Shown one piece after another: positions 32,701 through 42,844 of a stretch of 64,000 bases of DNA. The stretch is taken from positions 1,099,001 through 1,163,000 of the forward strand of contig JBBELK010000666.1 of assembly GCA_037783545.1 (NCBI GenBank), written 5' to 3'. Source of the DNA: Henricia sp. BOLD:AAB3569 (Eukaryota; Echinodermata; Asteroidea; Spinulosida; Echinasteridae). The notes beneath the pieces were generated by a model. The model did no database searches. It was not told where the DNA came from and saw only the letters and a list, made by a program, of their open reading frames with translations. Position 1 is the first letter of the stretch. Every line of letters starts with the position of its first letter. Both the position numbers and the translations under genes were made by a program.

Positions 32701-35520
32701 TTAGTCACATTCAAAATTGGCGTAGTGTTTTGGCCAGTGGACATGTCTGCCAGAACGCGTGGCTGTGTTTTTCTTTGGAATGTTGGGCAGTGTATCTGGG
32801 GTTGGAGGTGTAGTTGGATCTGGGTTGAGCGTGGGGGTGGGGATGGGGTCTGGTGTGTCAAGGTATGCAACCTTGAGGCGGTCAATGCTAACGGTATCCC
32901 GTTTACCGTTAAGATCTAAAACGAAATGCTTGGGCTTTCGTTTGAGAACTTGAAAGGGACCTTTATATGGGGGGTCGAGTGGTCGCCTATGGGAGTCAAT
33001 TCGAACAAACACATGGGTGCATGTATTGAGATCAGGATGGATCTGAGTGTGTTTGGTCTGTGTACGCGCACTTTGCGGTTTAATGTCTCGCATGGAGAGT
33101 TTGAGACGGTGCACATAATTACTGGGGTCAAGCTCATTTATAGTGGGGGTTGGGGTCACAAATTGACCGGGCAGTTGAAGGGTTGTTCCATAAACTAATT
33201 CTGCTGCGGAACAATGGGTATCGGATTTGATTGTAGTGCGAATACCTAGTAGGACAAATGGGAGTTTTTCAGTCCATGTTGGGTGAGAATGAGCTTTAAG
33301 CGAAGCTTTTAACTGTCTATGAAAACGTTCTACTAGTCCATTGGCTGATGGATGGTATGCAGTAGTTCGGATCCGTGTGCTGCCAAGCATGTTCGTAAGT
33401 GCTTTAAATAGCGCAGATTCAAACTGTGAACCTCTGTCTGTCGTTATGGTTGACGGCGCGCCAAAACGTGCCACCCAGTGAGTGACAAAGGCGCGGGCCA
33501 CTGTTTCTGCAGTAATATCCGAAATGGGTATGGCTTCGGGCCAACGCGAGAATCGGTCAATGACAGTAAGTAGATACGATTGTCCTTGTGATGGAGGAAG
33601 GGGTCCGACTATGTCAATGTGGACATGGTCGAATCTGGCATCTGGTGTGGCAAAAGTTCCGCATGGCGATTTGGTGTGGCGGTGGACTTTACATTTTTGG
33701 CATTGTTGGCAGGATCGAGCCCACTGGCGTACGTCCTTGTTCATACCGGTCCACACATATCGTGCAGATATCAAGCGCTGCGTGGCTCGAATTCCTGGGT
33801 GGGACAGACCATGCAAAGCATTAAAAACAGTCCGACGAAACTTTGCTGGTAGATACGGACGAGGGGTCCCTGTGGTGACGTCGCATACAATGTTGCCGTC
33901 TGACGTGGGCAGTGGTACGTTGGTCAACTGGAGGGAGGTGTCCGAGAGATTTTTAAGTTCGTCATCGGTGTTTTGGGCTTGAGCAATAGCGTCGAAATCA
34001 AGGATTGCGTTGTTGGTTAGGGCATTAAGTTCCAGGCGAGAGAGTGCATCGGCGGCTACATTACTGTTACCGCTGATGTGCCTAATGTCCGAGGTATATT
34101 GAGAGATGAAGTCAAGGTGTCGAATCTCTCTTGGGGAATACCGATCATGTTTGGCATTCAGGGCATAAGTGAGCGGTTTATGATCAGTATAGACCACGAA
34201 AGTACGCCCTTCTAGCATGTGTCTGAAATGCTTGATACCGAGGTAGATTGCAAGAAGTTCTCTTCCGAAAGTGCTGTAACGAGTCTCTGCCGGTTGCAGG
34301 CGTTTGGAGAAAAAGGAAAGAGGCTGCCACTCGCCATCAATATGTTGCTGTAGAACGGCGCCAATACCAACATTCGATGCATCTACCAAGAGGCAGAGTG
34401 GAGAGTCAGTTTTGGGGTGGACGAGAAGCGTGGCATCGGCTAACTTTGATTTGATTTGCTCAAATGCTGCTTGTTCTTTAGCTTGGAAGAGCACTGGCTC
34501 GTTTTTCTTTGTTCTGTTCTTTAACAAGTCAGTGAGAGGTTGGATAGTGTCCGCGCAATTGGGAATAAAACGCCGGTAGAAATTAACCAACCCGAGGAAT
34601 TCGCGAAGTTTGGTCAGTGACGTGGGTACGGGGAAATTGCGAATAACACGTACCTTGTCTGATACAGGGCATATTCCATCAGGAGTTACCACGTGTCCAA
34701 GGAAAGTGAGAGATGCTACACCAAACTGGCTTTTGGTGGGGTTGATGGTGACACCGTACATAGCCAGGCGGTCAAAAAGGAGTCGCAAGTGTTGTTCGTG
34801 TTCTGCGAGCGAGGAACTGGCAACCAGTATGTCGTCAATGTAGGCGAAAATGAATGGCAATCCCCGCGTGACTTCATCAATAAACCTTTGAAAAGTTTGC
34901 GCGGCGTTACGTAGCCCAAAGGGCATGCGCACAAACTCAAAAAGGCCAAACGGTGTGGTGATAGCTGTCTTGGGTATGTCCTCCGGTGCCATAGGAATCT
35001 GATGGTACGCGCGGACCAAATCGATCTTTGAAAACACATTGCAGCCATTGAGATGTGATGAGAAATCTTGCAGATGGGGAATTGGGTAGCGATCTGGCGT
35101 AGTGTTATTGTTGAGAGCACGGTAATCGCCACACGGTCGCCAGTCATTAGATGACTTTTTTGGCACCATATGCAGCGGTGAAGACCAATTGCTGTTTGAT
35201 TGGCGGATGATACCAAGATCGAGCATGTGATCGAATTCCGCCTTGGCGATTGTGAGTCGATCCGGGGCAAGGCGTCGTGGTTTGGCTGCTACTGGCGGTC
35301 CTTTTGTGTCGATATGATGCATAGTCGTGTGCTTGACTGCATCATTGTGGTACATAGGACGAGTGATGTCAGGGTACTGCCGCAGGATGTTGTCAAAATG
35401 CGTGCCGCCTACGGCTTTAACAAACATTGGGCAGACTGAGGGTGTCGAAACGACAGTCCCGTTGACAGTTAGGCTGGTGGTAGCGTCGATAAGCTTATGA
35501 TGCTTGATGTCGACTAACAA
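32701..35520 (-). CDS. Element B pol (RT, RNase H, integrase)
   Basis: An open frame of at least 939 residues. RT has [19 protein letters not shown] and the YIDD box near residue 227. RNase H starts [14 protein letters not shown] near 378 and has the ADALSRLE end near 480. The integrase has an HHCC module ([10 protein letters not shown] to CQQCQKC) near 570-610, core aspartates near 637 (HVDIVGPLP) and 693 ([10 protein letters not shown]), and the glutamate in NGLVERF near 727. The first methionine shown is not a true start: a protease motif, [14 protein letters not shown], lies just upstream near 35740. This order is standard for Ty3/gypsy polyproteins. Confidence 0.9.
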   Translation of the reverse strand: MLVDIKHHKLIDATTSLTVNGTVVSTPSVCPMFVKAVGGTHFDNILRQYPDITRPMYHNDAVKHTTMHHIDTKGPPVAAKPRRLAPDRLTIAKAEFDHMLDLGIIRQSNSNWSSPLHMVPKKSSNDWRPCGDYRALNNNTTPDRYPIPHLQDFSSHLNGCNVFSKIDLVRAYHQIPMAPEDIPKTAITTPFGLFEFVRMPFGLRNAAQTFQRFIDEVTRGLPFIFAYIDDILVASSSLAEHEQHLRLLFDRLAMYGVTINPTKSQFGVASLTFLGHVVTPDGICPVSDKVRVIRNFPVPTSLTKLREFLGLVNFYRRFIPNCADTIQPLTDLLKNRTKKNEPVLFQAKEQAAFEQIKSKLADATLLVHPKTDSPLCLLVDASNVGIGAVLQQHIDGEWQPLSFFSKRLQPAETRYSTFGRELLAIYLGIKHFRHMLEGRTFVVYTDHKPLTYALNAKHDRYSPREIRHLDFISQYTSDIRHISGNSNVAADALSRLELNALTNNAILDFDAIAQAQNTDDELKNLSDTSLQLTNVPLPTSDGNIVCDVTTGTPRPYLPAKFRRTVFNALHGLSHPGIRATQRLISARYVWTGMNKDVRQWARSCQQCQKCKVHRHTKSPCGTFATPDARFDHVHIDIVGPLPPSQGQSYLLTVIDRFSRWPEAIPISDITAETVARAFVTHWVARFGAPSTITTDRGSQFESALFKALTNMLGSTRIRTTAYHPSANGLVERFHRQLKASLKAHSHPTWTEKLPFVLLGIRTTIKSDTHCSAAELVYGTTLQLPGQFVTPTPTINELDPSNYVHRLKLSMRDIKPQSARTQTKHTQIHPDLNTCTHVFVRIDSHRRPLDPPYKGPFQVLKRKPKHFVLDLNGKRDTVSIDRLKVAYLDTPDPIPTPTLNPDPTTPPTPDTLPNIPKKNTATRSGRHVHWPKHYANFECD

Positions 35521-35819
35521 TCCAAAATGTCGTAAAAAATCAGCCCCAAGAATGGGAGTCGGTAAATCAGCGACAATAAAAATCCAACGAAATATTCTTC
35601 GCAGACCAAGATTAAGCGTGAGGGACTTTTCACCATGTGTTGCGATTGGAGACTGGTTGACTGCCTGGAGGACGATTTTTCCGGGTAAGCGTCGTTCCTG
35701 GGCCGTCGATGGCCAAACGCTGACCTCCGCCCCTGTGTCAACTAAAAATCGTGAACCGGTGACTTGATCAGTTACATAAAATAGGCGATCTGCATGCCGA
35801 CCAACCGAGTTTGTCGCCT

Positions 35820-36743
35820 TTAGCGGCTGGCCTGACCGTTTCCCTGGTTACGATCATTGGCGTCTGGAGATTGTTGGAAGGTGCACGGAGGTATGCACTT
35901 TTTGGCCTGTTTACCAAAACGCCAATGATACCAGCATTCACCGGTTGCGTGGCGCTGGGCACTGGGGCTACGTTGTTGGTATCTATCGCGACTACTAGTA
36001 TCCCGTCTGCGTCGGTCCCGTCCACGGTCAGAGGTGTTTTGACTTGATATTTGTTGAACTTGCAGTGTTAGTTGCTGAATTTGCATCTGTAACTGCTGTA
36101 ATTCAGGCGTTGCAGCCGGCTGACAAGTTGCAACCGTGGCTCCACGAGGATGAGCTGCAGTCATGGAAGATACACCAGGTATGGCCACTTCCACAATCTT
36201 GTCGGCGATGTCGGCAAGCTGCTCAATGTGTACTGCTTCCGTGGTTGAGGCGAGAATGAGCTGCACATTCTGTGGCAGTCGTTGGAGAAAAAGTTGTTTT
36301 AGGATCCGTTCCTCGAGCTTACTGTCGCCCAGCAGTTGTTTCATTTTCCGTAGCAGTTGCGAGGGTTTGCGGTCTCCCAGCTCCTCCGAGATTAAAAGTT
36401 GATGCAACTTTTTTTGTTCGGATGCAGAAGTACGGCGGATGAGTTCGCCTTTTAAAGTTTTGTATCGTTCAGTCTCTGGTGGGTCCAGGAGCAGATCGCG
36501 TACTTCTTGCGCAATTTCTGGTTGTAGGGAGGCGACTACATACGCAAATTTCGTCTCGGATGCTGTGATCCCTCTAGTAGTAAACTGGGCCTCTACTTGG
36601 GCAAACCAGAGAGTTGGGTCGGCTGGCCAAAACGGGGGAAGTTTCAGGCTTATGGCAGCAACAGGGGAAGGCAAGGAGGGTGATGGCGCTGTACTAGTAG
36701 AGGCACTTCCGTCAACTTGGCTAGGATCCTGATTAGTAGCCAT
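35820..36743 (-). CDS. Element B gag
   Basis: A 307-residue frame starting [15 protein letters not shown]. The capsid region has [20 protein letters not shown] and [20 protein letters not shown], typical of CsRn1/Mag-type gag. A Gln-rich coiled-coil-like stretch ([17 protein letters not shown]) lies near 215-235. The C-terminus has [18 protein letters not shown] near residue 266, a CHCC-type finger (Cys, His, Cys, Cys) rather than the usual CCHC. Confidence 0.85.
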   Translation of the reverse strand: MATNQDPSQVDGSASTSTAPSPSLPSPVAAISLKLPPFWPADPTLWFAQVEAQFTTRGITASETKFAYVVASLQPEIAQEVRDLLLDPPETERYKTLKGELIRRTSASEQKKLHQLLISEELGDRKPSQLLRKMKQLLGDSKLEERILKQLFLQRLPQNVQLILASTTEAVHIEQLADIADKIVEVAIPGVSSMTAAHPRGATVATCQPAATPELQQLQMQIQQLTLQVQQISSQNTSDRGRDRRRRDTSSRDRYQQRSPSAQRHATGECWYHWRFGKQAKKCIPPCTFQQSPDANDRNQGNGQASR

Positions 36744-36853
36744 TGTAACGATAAACTATGTTGACCAACAGTTTCAACAAAAATTGTTCACTCAAGCAGT
36801 TCGGCAGTTTGTACAATTTGAAGTTCACTCAGTGGTTTTAAGTGGCATTTCAA

Positions 36854-36871
36854 ATCACGTCCGGGTCACCA
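36854..36871 (-). promoter_or_regulatory. Primer-binding site, tRNA-Trp type
   Basis: The minus strand reads TGGTGACCCGGACGTGAT three bases from the 5' LTR. This is complementary to the 3' end of tRNA-Trp with one mismatch, as I recall that tRNA. Confidence 0.7.
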
Positions 36872-36873
36872 AT

Positions 36874-37311
36874 TGTGGGGAGTAATTGTTAGACTCCATA
36901 CACAAAGATAAATACAAGTTGTTGAAATTAGCAAATGGTTTTATTAATAACGACGTATGCATAAAATGGAGAGTCGAAGTGAACAGTGTTTGGTAGATGG
37001 AAGGAGAGAGTGAATTGTCAGAAAGGTAGTTCTTATAAGGCTTGGCTGACCCTCGTGGGTGTAACCTTAGAAAACAATAGTATACAATGTGAAACACCTG
37101 TTGATAGTAGACTCGTAACTTGGTATGGACCCTGAAGATTAATGACTGTGGACAAAGGGGTCAAAAGGTCTAATCATAAACAATGCCCTTTTGGGCAAAT
37201 TGATCTGGTAATATAATTCCCTAAAGCCAAACTAGCTGAAGGGTTCAAAGGTTCAGCATAAGCTGATGTCTACATCTATAAAGTTAAGGGCAGTCACTAA
37301 AGGTCACTACA
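36874..37311 (-). repeat. 5' LTR of element B
   Basis: 438 bp, TGTGG...CTACA, followed by the second GGGT of the target duplication. Confidence 0.9.
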
Positions 37312-38459
37312 GGGTCTCCGATGGGAGCCATCCAACATGGTCGTGTGCGGCGCGGAGTCGGTCCGGGGATTCCGCGCCATAGTCTGGTACGTAGCGTGCG
37401 GGGCTCCAAGCGGAGCTGTTCTCCCTGGTCGAGTGCGGCGCGGAGTCGATCCGGAGGTTCCGCTCCGTAGTCTCGTGGCATGCGGGTCTCCGGTGGGAGC
37501 CGTCCAACATGGTCGTGTGCGGCGCGGAATTGATCCGGAGGTTCCGCGCTGTAGTCTCGTGCCATGCGGGTCTCCGAGGGGAGCCATCCAACATGGTCGT
37601 GTGCGGTGCGGAGTCGGTCCGAAGGTTCCGCGCCGTAGTCACGTGGCATGCGGGTCTCCGAGGGGAGCCATCCAACATGGTCGTGTGCGGCGCGGATTTG
37701 ATCCGGAGGTTCCGCGCTGTAGTCTCGTGGCATGCGGGTCTCCGATGGGAGCCATCCAACATGGTCGTGTGCAGCGCGGAGTCGATCCGGAGGTTCCGCT
37801 CCGTAGTCTGGTAGCATGCGGGTCTCCGAGGGGAGCCGTCCAACATGGTCGTGTGCGGTGCGGAGTCGGTCCGGAGGTTCCGCGCCGTAGTCACGGGGCA
37901 TGCGGGTCTCCGATGGGAGCCGTCCAACATGGTCGTGTGCGGTGCGGAGTCGGTCCGGAGGTTCCGCGCCGTAGTCACGGGGCATGCGGGTCTCCGATGG
38001 GAGCCGTCCAACATGGTCGTGTGCGGTGCGGGGTGGATCCTCCGGAACCCACCGGAACTTTCCCGGCTCAAAATGCACCGGGGTCGAACTTAGGTCTGTC
38101 CATGGGTCGCTGGTTTGATCTAACCCCCCGCAAAAACTACTCGGATTGGCAGGGTCAGGCCGTACCGTACGTACCGGCCTTTTTCCCTCTACAATCTCAG
38201 GCTCTAACATTTTACCAGTATCCTCCCACCACCCGGAGTTTTCTCTCGGGTTTTCCCCAACAAACGAGTACAGTAATTCATCTACAGTTACGAACGTACT
38301 ACTGTGGGCCTTGTCAGTCTGGCCTCCGTACTGGTACTCGTCACTTTCTGGCATGTCCCCGCTCCGCGGCGAGTCTGATACCAGACCTCCCCGGTCTCGT
38401 GAATTCATTGCTTGAAAATCTCGAATTCCACCTGTATTTCTCTCAGTGTGCCGCCCCAC
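37312..38459 (-). CDS. Element A N-terminal gag frame with 28-codon tandem repeat
   Basis: The minus-strand frame starts MGRHTERNTGGIRDFQAMN at 38459, shortly after the 5' LTR. About 130 residues without known motifs come first. Then come roughly nine units of 28 residues (consensus RTAHDHVGRLPSETRMPRDY plus GAEPPDRL), each equal to two 14-residue modules like those at 30690-31426. The DNA unit is 84 bp and carries ggcgcgga/tccgcgcc stems. The frame is cut by the insertion of element B at 37312. The domain's role is unknown. A long frame on the opposite strand is only a by-product of the repeat. Confidence 0.65.
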
Positions 38460-38471
38460 CGCTGCCGCCAG
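38454..38471 (-). promoter_or_regulatory. Primer-binding site of element A, possibly tRNA-Leu
   Basis: Directly inside the 5' LTR the minus strand reads CTGGCGGCAGCGGTGGG, close to the complement of a leucine tRNA 3' end with one or two mismatches. Confidence 0.45.
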
Positions 38472-38771
38472 TGTAACAAGAATATTCCCTGCTTGTTATG
38501 AAACTCGGCACGAAAAGAACACACAAGTGAAGACAATTCTCAGCAAGAAGATACCGCACGTTTATTGGGGTCCAACTTTCCTCAACAAACACAAAGATCA
38601 AAGATGGAGCAGAGAATAGCGTCCCCGCGCGGAACGGGTATCCCGATCCTCCGGCAGGGGCTCACGCCACCCGGCTCCGTGGGGAGCCGCAATGGCGCCA
38701 CCAACACGTCAGTTAGACCCACCGTGAAACGGTGCTGGCGCCCCCAGCGGCGGATCGGGACGGCCGTTACA
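38472..38771 (-). repeat. 5' LTR of element A
   Basis: 300 bp, starts tgtaacaagaatattccc and ends ggccgttaca. Only about one difference from 28153-28452 was noticed. Confidence 0.9.
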
Positions 38772-39125
38772 ATATTATGGTTAACAGTGTCGATCAAAGG
38801 CTTTTTTAAGGTCAAGAAAAATGGCACCAGTGACCCTTCCTGTATCCCTATTACTTAGAATGTGATCAGTGACATCAATGACTGCAGTCTGGGTTGAATG
38901 ATGAGGCCTAAAACCCGATTGCTGCAGTGGCAAAGAAATCATTATTGGAAAGATGAGAGTATAATTGGTCATTTACGGTTCGTTCTAGAAGTTTAGAAAC
39001 TAGTGGGAGAACTGAAATGGGTCGATAATTACAATACTTCTCTATATCACCACCTTTAAAAATAGGAGTGACTTTGGCTGTTTTCCATGCCTTAGGCACA
39101 TAACCTGCAATTCCAAACAAAGTAA
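38772..39125 (-). mobile_element. LINE fragment (CR1/L2-like), N-terminal RT part
   Basis: The minus strand encodes PKAWKTAKVTPIFKGGD and YRPISVLPLVSKLLERTVNDQ, then QQSGFRPHHSTQTAVIDV and FLDLKKAFD. These are the standard first RT blocks of a CR1/L2-type LINE. It is the continuation of 27106-28152, now separated by element A. There is a frameshift between the two blocks near 38960, and the element is 5'-truncated near 39125, leaving no endonuclease. Confidence 0.8.
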
Positions 39126-40462
39126 TTCTTGGTCATTTTCATCAAGCATGATGGTTACCATAGCAACCAGGTTCAACTAAAGGGCTGCTGATGAACGCCA
39201 ATACATAAAGCACTGTAACTTCAGGTCCCAATCCCGTTTTTCATTGTTTTAATTTCTGATAATACAAAGTTCCTGTTATAACAAAGTCCCAAGGACCTCT
39301 TATTAACGAGGTTTGACTGTGTCTTTTTCAATTGAAACCTTTATTTTTGTCATTCTCCAAAGCAAAGGCACGGTATTTGGACTGGGTTCATTACCAAGCA
39401 CGGATACCCAGGATTTTCCTTGTTAGAACATTATAAACCATGAAAAAAATGTTAGTTTGGTGATACAAAAATACAAAATTAGGAGGAAAAAGTGTCATGG
39501 ATTTACTAAGGAAAAACGTAGAATTTTTGAGAGTTAGCGCATGGTGTCTGAGAGGGTGTCCATGCATGGTGTCTCAGAGGGTGTCCGTGCATGGTAAACT
39601 CTTCCACTACGAAGTACGATGATTTCTGATGATTTCTCACATTTGCAACATTTCTGTTTCGGGACATGGCATTGCTGGTCAGTATGTTTGATCGTTGATG
39701 TTTCAAAGAAAACATGCTGAAAGATCCATTTGTTTTTCTTTTGTGGTGAAAATGAGATTGACGCAACGTCGATATAACGTTAGGCATGTTTATTGAGTTG
39801 ATCATGACTTCATCTTATCAAATTTAACAAAACACAAGCATGACAAGATGGCTGGAAAATGTTTGCAGCTAGTGAGCTACCGATGCTTGATTAGTAATTT
39901 TAAAGAATTTTAAAGAATTCTTATCATATTCTCAACACTAATAATTTTACCATTTTATTCTCATGTTCTAGTAAACTACTGGCATGTTTTCCGACATGTG
40001 GAGCCGGAGATGGAGGAGGCTTAAGCGCAGTGAGCGCCCTCTGTTGCTGGTTGAAAACAATCCATTTGTTTACCAGCAAATTAAAGAGAACATTGGAAAT
40101 CTTAATTTAAATAAATGCTCAAGTACAACAAAATGTTAAAGTTAGAACACATTATTGGTAATCTCGAAAATCAGAAATGTTCACAGATTTACACTATAAA
40201 CATGATTTTGAAATGATTTTGTTCGAGGTGCTATTTTATTGTTTTTACGAAATGAGCAAAACAGTTATTTTTTGTATCGCGAGACGTAAATCATATATAC
40301 TACCTTTAAACAAAGTATATAACATTTTTTTTGTAAATATCAGACGACGTAGTTTTATTAAAACTGTTTTTATTGGTGCCTTACATTTTTTGTTATTAAT
40401 ACATGTACTTGTCTAATGAGGCCACATAAAATGTTGTGCCAACTGGATTCCCTGGAGTTTAA

Positions 40463-40601
40463 AGACACAGATGCAGGCTCGTCAGCAATGCGCGCATGCT
40501 AAATTTGTGCCACGAATTACACAGCTCCATAGCGAAGGCATGGAGCTGCGTATTTCGTGGCACGAAATTAGCATGCGCGCATTGCTGACGAGCCCGTAGC
40601 T
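40463..40601. mobile_element. Hairpin MITE flanked by TTAA, copy 1
   Basis: Nearly the whole 139 bp folds on itself: ggctcgtcagcaatgcgcgc at the left is matched inversely by gcgcgcattgctgacgagcc at the right, with a short central loop near 40533. TTAA lies on both sides (40459-40462, 40602-40605), the target used by piggyBac-type transposases. Confidence 0.75.
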
Positions 40602-42149
40602 TTAAATGTTTATATTTCACACATTCAAACTCCAAAGTATACTCTTTGGTAAAAATACACAGAGAACATGCATTTGCTAATTTAAAATTCTGGTTTATTA
40701 GCTATACCTGTACTTATGTGAACATTCTATGAGTTTTAGTTTAATTCTTTTTCCAATATTTTGTGGTATCGGTTTGTCAAAAAAACATACATGTACGAGC
40801 TATTAAAGAAAATTTTTAAGAATTTAAAATACAATAAAAATACATTTAAAAAGTAGAGTTTGTGTCTTTTTACAACCTTTACCAGGGGTATCGTTTGCAA
40901 GAAACATACAATATCCCTGGATAGAAATTTTAAGTCTACATTTACAACCAGGTGGAAATAGCATTAAGATTCTTTAATCTGCAACATTTCTCAACCAATC
41001 AGAAATGGCCATTCGTTAAGGCTTGTTGCACTGACATACAATGCCATGTATTGCATTGGTTGAACAAAGCGCCGGTTGTTATTGTTCTCACCCATCTGCA
41101 GCACGATGTGGCAAACGGACTCCCTCTACCATTGTTCCCCCATTGTGTCTCAAACATCCAAGGAATTCCTTTCAGTTTTTAGGGGAGTTGGTGCGTTAAC
41201 AAAAGAGAAGAGTGTGTTGAGGTATAGGGGCGTTAGGGGGTATAATCTCACCTGGCAATTAGCCTTTTGCAAGACATTTGCATAATGGCTTGTGTCCCAA
41301 ATTCGTCACTTTCAAACTTGCAGTTTACAAAGTCACATACTACTGTTATTGTTACTTTGTAGCGCACGCTATTGCCTAGCAACCAACAGTCAGGTTGCTT
41401 CGTCATTCTATTCTACTTTGAACATGGTATTGTGTACTTCACACCTGCTGCGTGCACCACACAGCAACAACAATTTAGTCTGGTCAAGTAGATGTAGATA
41501 TTAACTGGGCATGTCAAAGTACGTCAGTATACAAGATGACGCTATTTATGTAAAACATGCAAAAGGCTAATTTCTCTCAAATCAAACTTGTAATTACGTG
41601 TACATGTATAACTATGTATAAGGAAGTTAAAAGCTACTATAGACCATCCCCATTACCATGGAAACCATCCCTGTATGTCCGTCATAGCTGGGACGCGGTC
41701 AGTGCATGAACTACATGCGTTATGCATTGTGATGATGCTCATTGTGTCGTCACTTCGAACAATTTGCACGTTTGTTGTAATGGTAAATTCAAACCGAGCA
41801 TTTTCTCGCGCGCCTAATTGCCAAACCATCCAAAATGACAAACCATCTTTTGAGTTATGTGACCTTTGACATGATTGCCAAACCAAATTTACATGTATGC
41901 AAAACAGGATGCGTGCACATAACTACCAATTTTCAAAGTAAACAAAGAGCATATCGCGTCTGCAGAAACAAGTTTTATTCTCGTACATTGAACAGGGCAA
42001 TATAAGTAACTAAATGTTGTGGTTTTATGGGTGATTAACACATGTACATGTAGTAGAAAAACCAATGATGGTAAAAAACAAAATATTTACACATTCACAA
42101 TCTTCTCGCATCAGTTAAATATTAAAAACAGGACCGATTCAAGACTTAA

Positions 42150-42435
42150 GGGGAGTTCACACTATCGCGGAAAAATCACACTGTTCCATTGGTTTGCCGC
42201 TTGTGCGCAGCCTATCGCGACGCGCAAAACGTTTTGAGCTGGGTCAAAGTTCTAATTTGTTGAACTTTGACCGCGGTGCGCTGACCTTTCCTTTGCGCAG
42301 CCAATGAGGTATCAGAGAAGCCCCAAGTTACCAGAGTGGAATTTTCTATTTTTGAATAATCAGCGATTGGGAGCTCATGCAATGCGGTGAGCGCAGCGCG
42401 AAAGTGTGATTTTTCCGCGATAGTGTGAATCCGCC
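42150..42435. mobile_element. TTAA-flanked MITE in KIN17 downstream region
   Basis: Terminal inverted repeats of about 30 bp: ggggagttcacactatcgcg at the left and its near-inverse ending ccgcc at the right. TTAA at 42146-42149 and 42436-42439. No coding capacity. It lies about 0.4 kb past the KIN17 stop and may fall within the 3' UTR. Confidence 0.8.
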
Positions 42436-42595
42436 TTAACTCTCATTGCACTGCTAAAGTGTGCATAGTAATCCAACCTCTTGTCAAACTTTTCTTGGAA
42501 ACACACCTGGGTGCAGTGCACTTTGGCCCCACTAGCCTCCACTTAACACCAGCTAGCTGATGCAGCACAGCAGAGGGTAGCCACTTCCATTGCTG

Positions 42596-42830
42596 TCTCA
42601 GACATCCGAGGAATTTCTTTCATGGTCCTCATCAGGATTTGAACCCAAGACCTCTGACACACCAGGCAAGTGTTCCACCACTGATGAGTATGATTTGTCC
42701 ATGCAAATCATGCACCCTGCAGAGTTTATAGGCACGTCCATGTATGAAATGAGACCAAGATTGTATAGTCCTCATATGGATTTGAACCCAAGACCAGGTA
42801 GATGCTCTACCAGCTGAGCTAAGAGTAGAC
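42596..42830 (-). repeat. tRNA-derived sequences (pseudo-tRNA/SINE heads)
   Basis: Two tRNA-like pieces on the minus strand. The first, 42665-42600, has a 7-bp acceptor-like stem (CTCATCA / TGATGAG) and a T-arm with GGGTTCAAATCC. The second, 42828-42766, has box A TAGCTCAGCTGG and box B GGTTCAAATCC with a shortened anticodon arm. The second starts about 15 bases past the KIN17 stop codon. They share words with the tandem array at 49824-50640. Confidence 0.55.
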
Positions 42831-42844
42831 TCTATCCACGTTGA

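Larger units (their letters stand above)
31427..37311 (-). mobile_element. Ty3/gypsy element B (CsRn1-like), nested in element A
   Basis: LTRs at 31427-31816 and 36874-37311 (TGTGG...CTACA), with GGGT flanking both ends as a 4-bp target duplication. The empty site fits the element A minisatellite unit (gcatgcgggtctccgatggg). Minus-strand order: primer site complementary to tRNA-Trp, gag with a CHCC-type knuckle, protease, RT, RNase H, integrase, then a GGAGGGGGAGTAA purine tract. The CHCC gag motif and tRNA-Trp primer are known features of the CsRn1 clade. The coding part looks close to whole with few breaks. The DNA between pol and the 3' LTR is rearranged. Confidence 0.9.
28153..38771 (-). 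mobile_element. LTR element A (gypsy-type, gag/protease with no RT or integrase)
   Basis: Two 300-bp LTRs, TGTAAC...GTTACA, are almost identical. ATAT flanks both ends as a 4-bp target duplication. The insertion splits the LINE: the LINE reading continues from 38772 to 28152. Inside, on the minus strand: primer site, a gag start with a 28-codon tandem repeat, then (interrupted by element B) a 14-codon tandem repeat, gag capsid, a CCHC knuckle, a DTGAS protease and a zinc-finger frame. A purine tract (ggggg type) follows before the 3' LTR. I see no RT, RNase H or integrase, so it is probably a non-autonomous gag-carrying derivative. It is a fossil but young by its LTRs. Confidence 0.85.
39126..42595. 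other. Non-coding DNA downstream of KIN17 with MITEs
   Basis: I see no coding exon. The two MITEs at 40463-40601 and 42150-42435 are listed separately. A segment at about 41650-41830 resembles, inverted, parts of 25930-26090 and 61050-61210 and may be a short dispersed repeat. Confidence 0.45.

Noticed and set aside
37337-38476. Long plus-strand frame across the 84-bp repeats
   Set aside because: It lies opposite the gag frame of element A. Tandem repeats with a length divisible by three keep several frames open by chance, and it has no recognisable domain.
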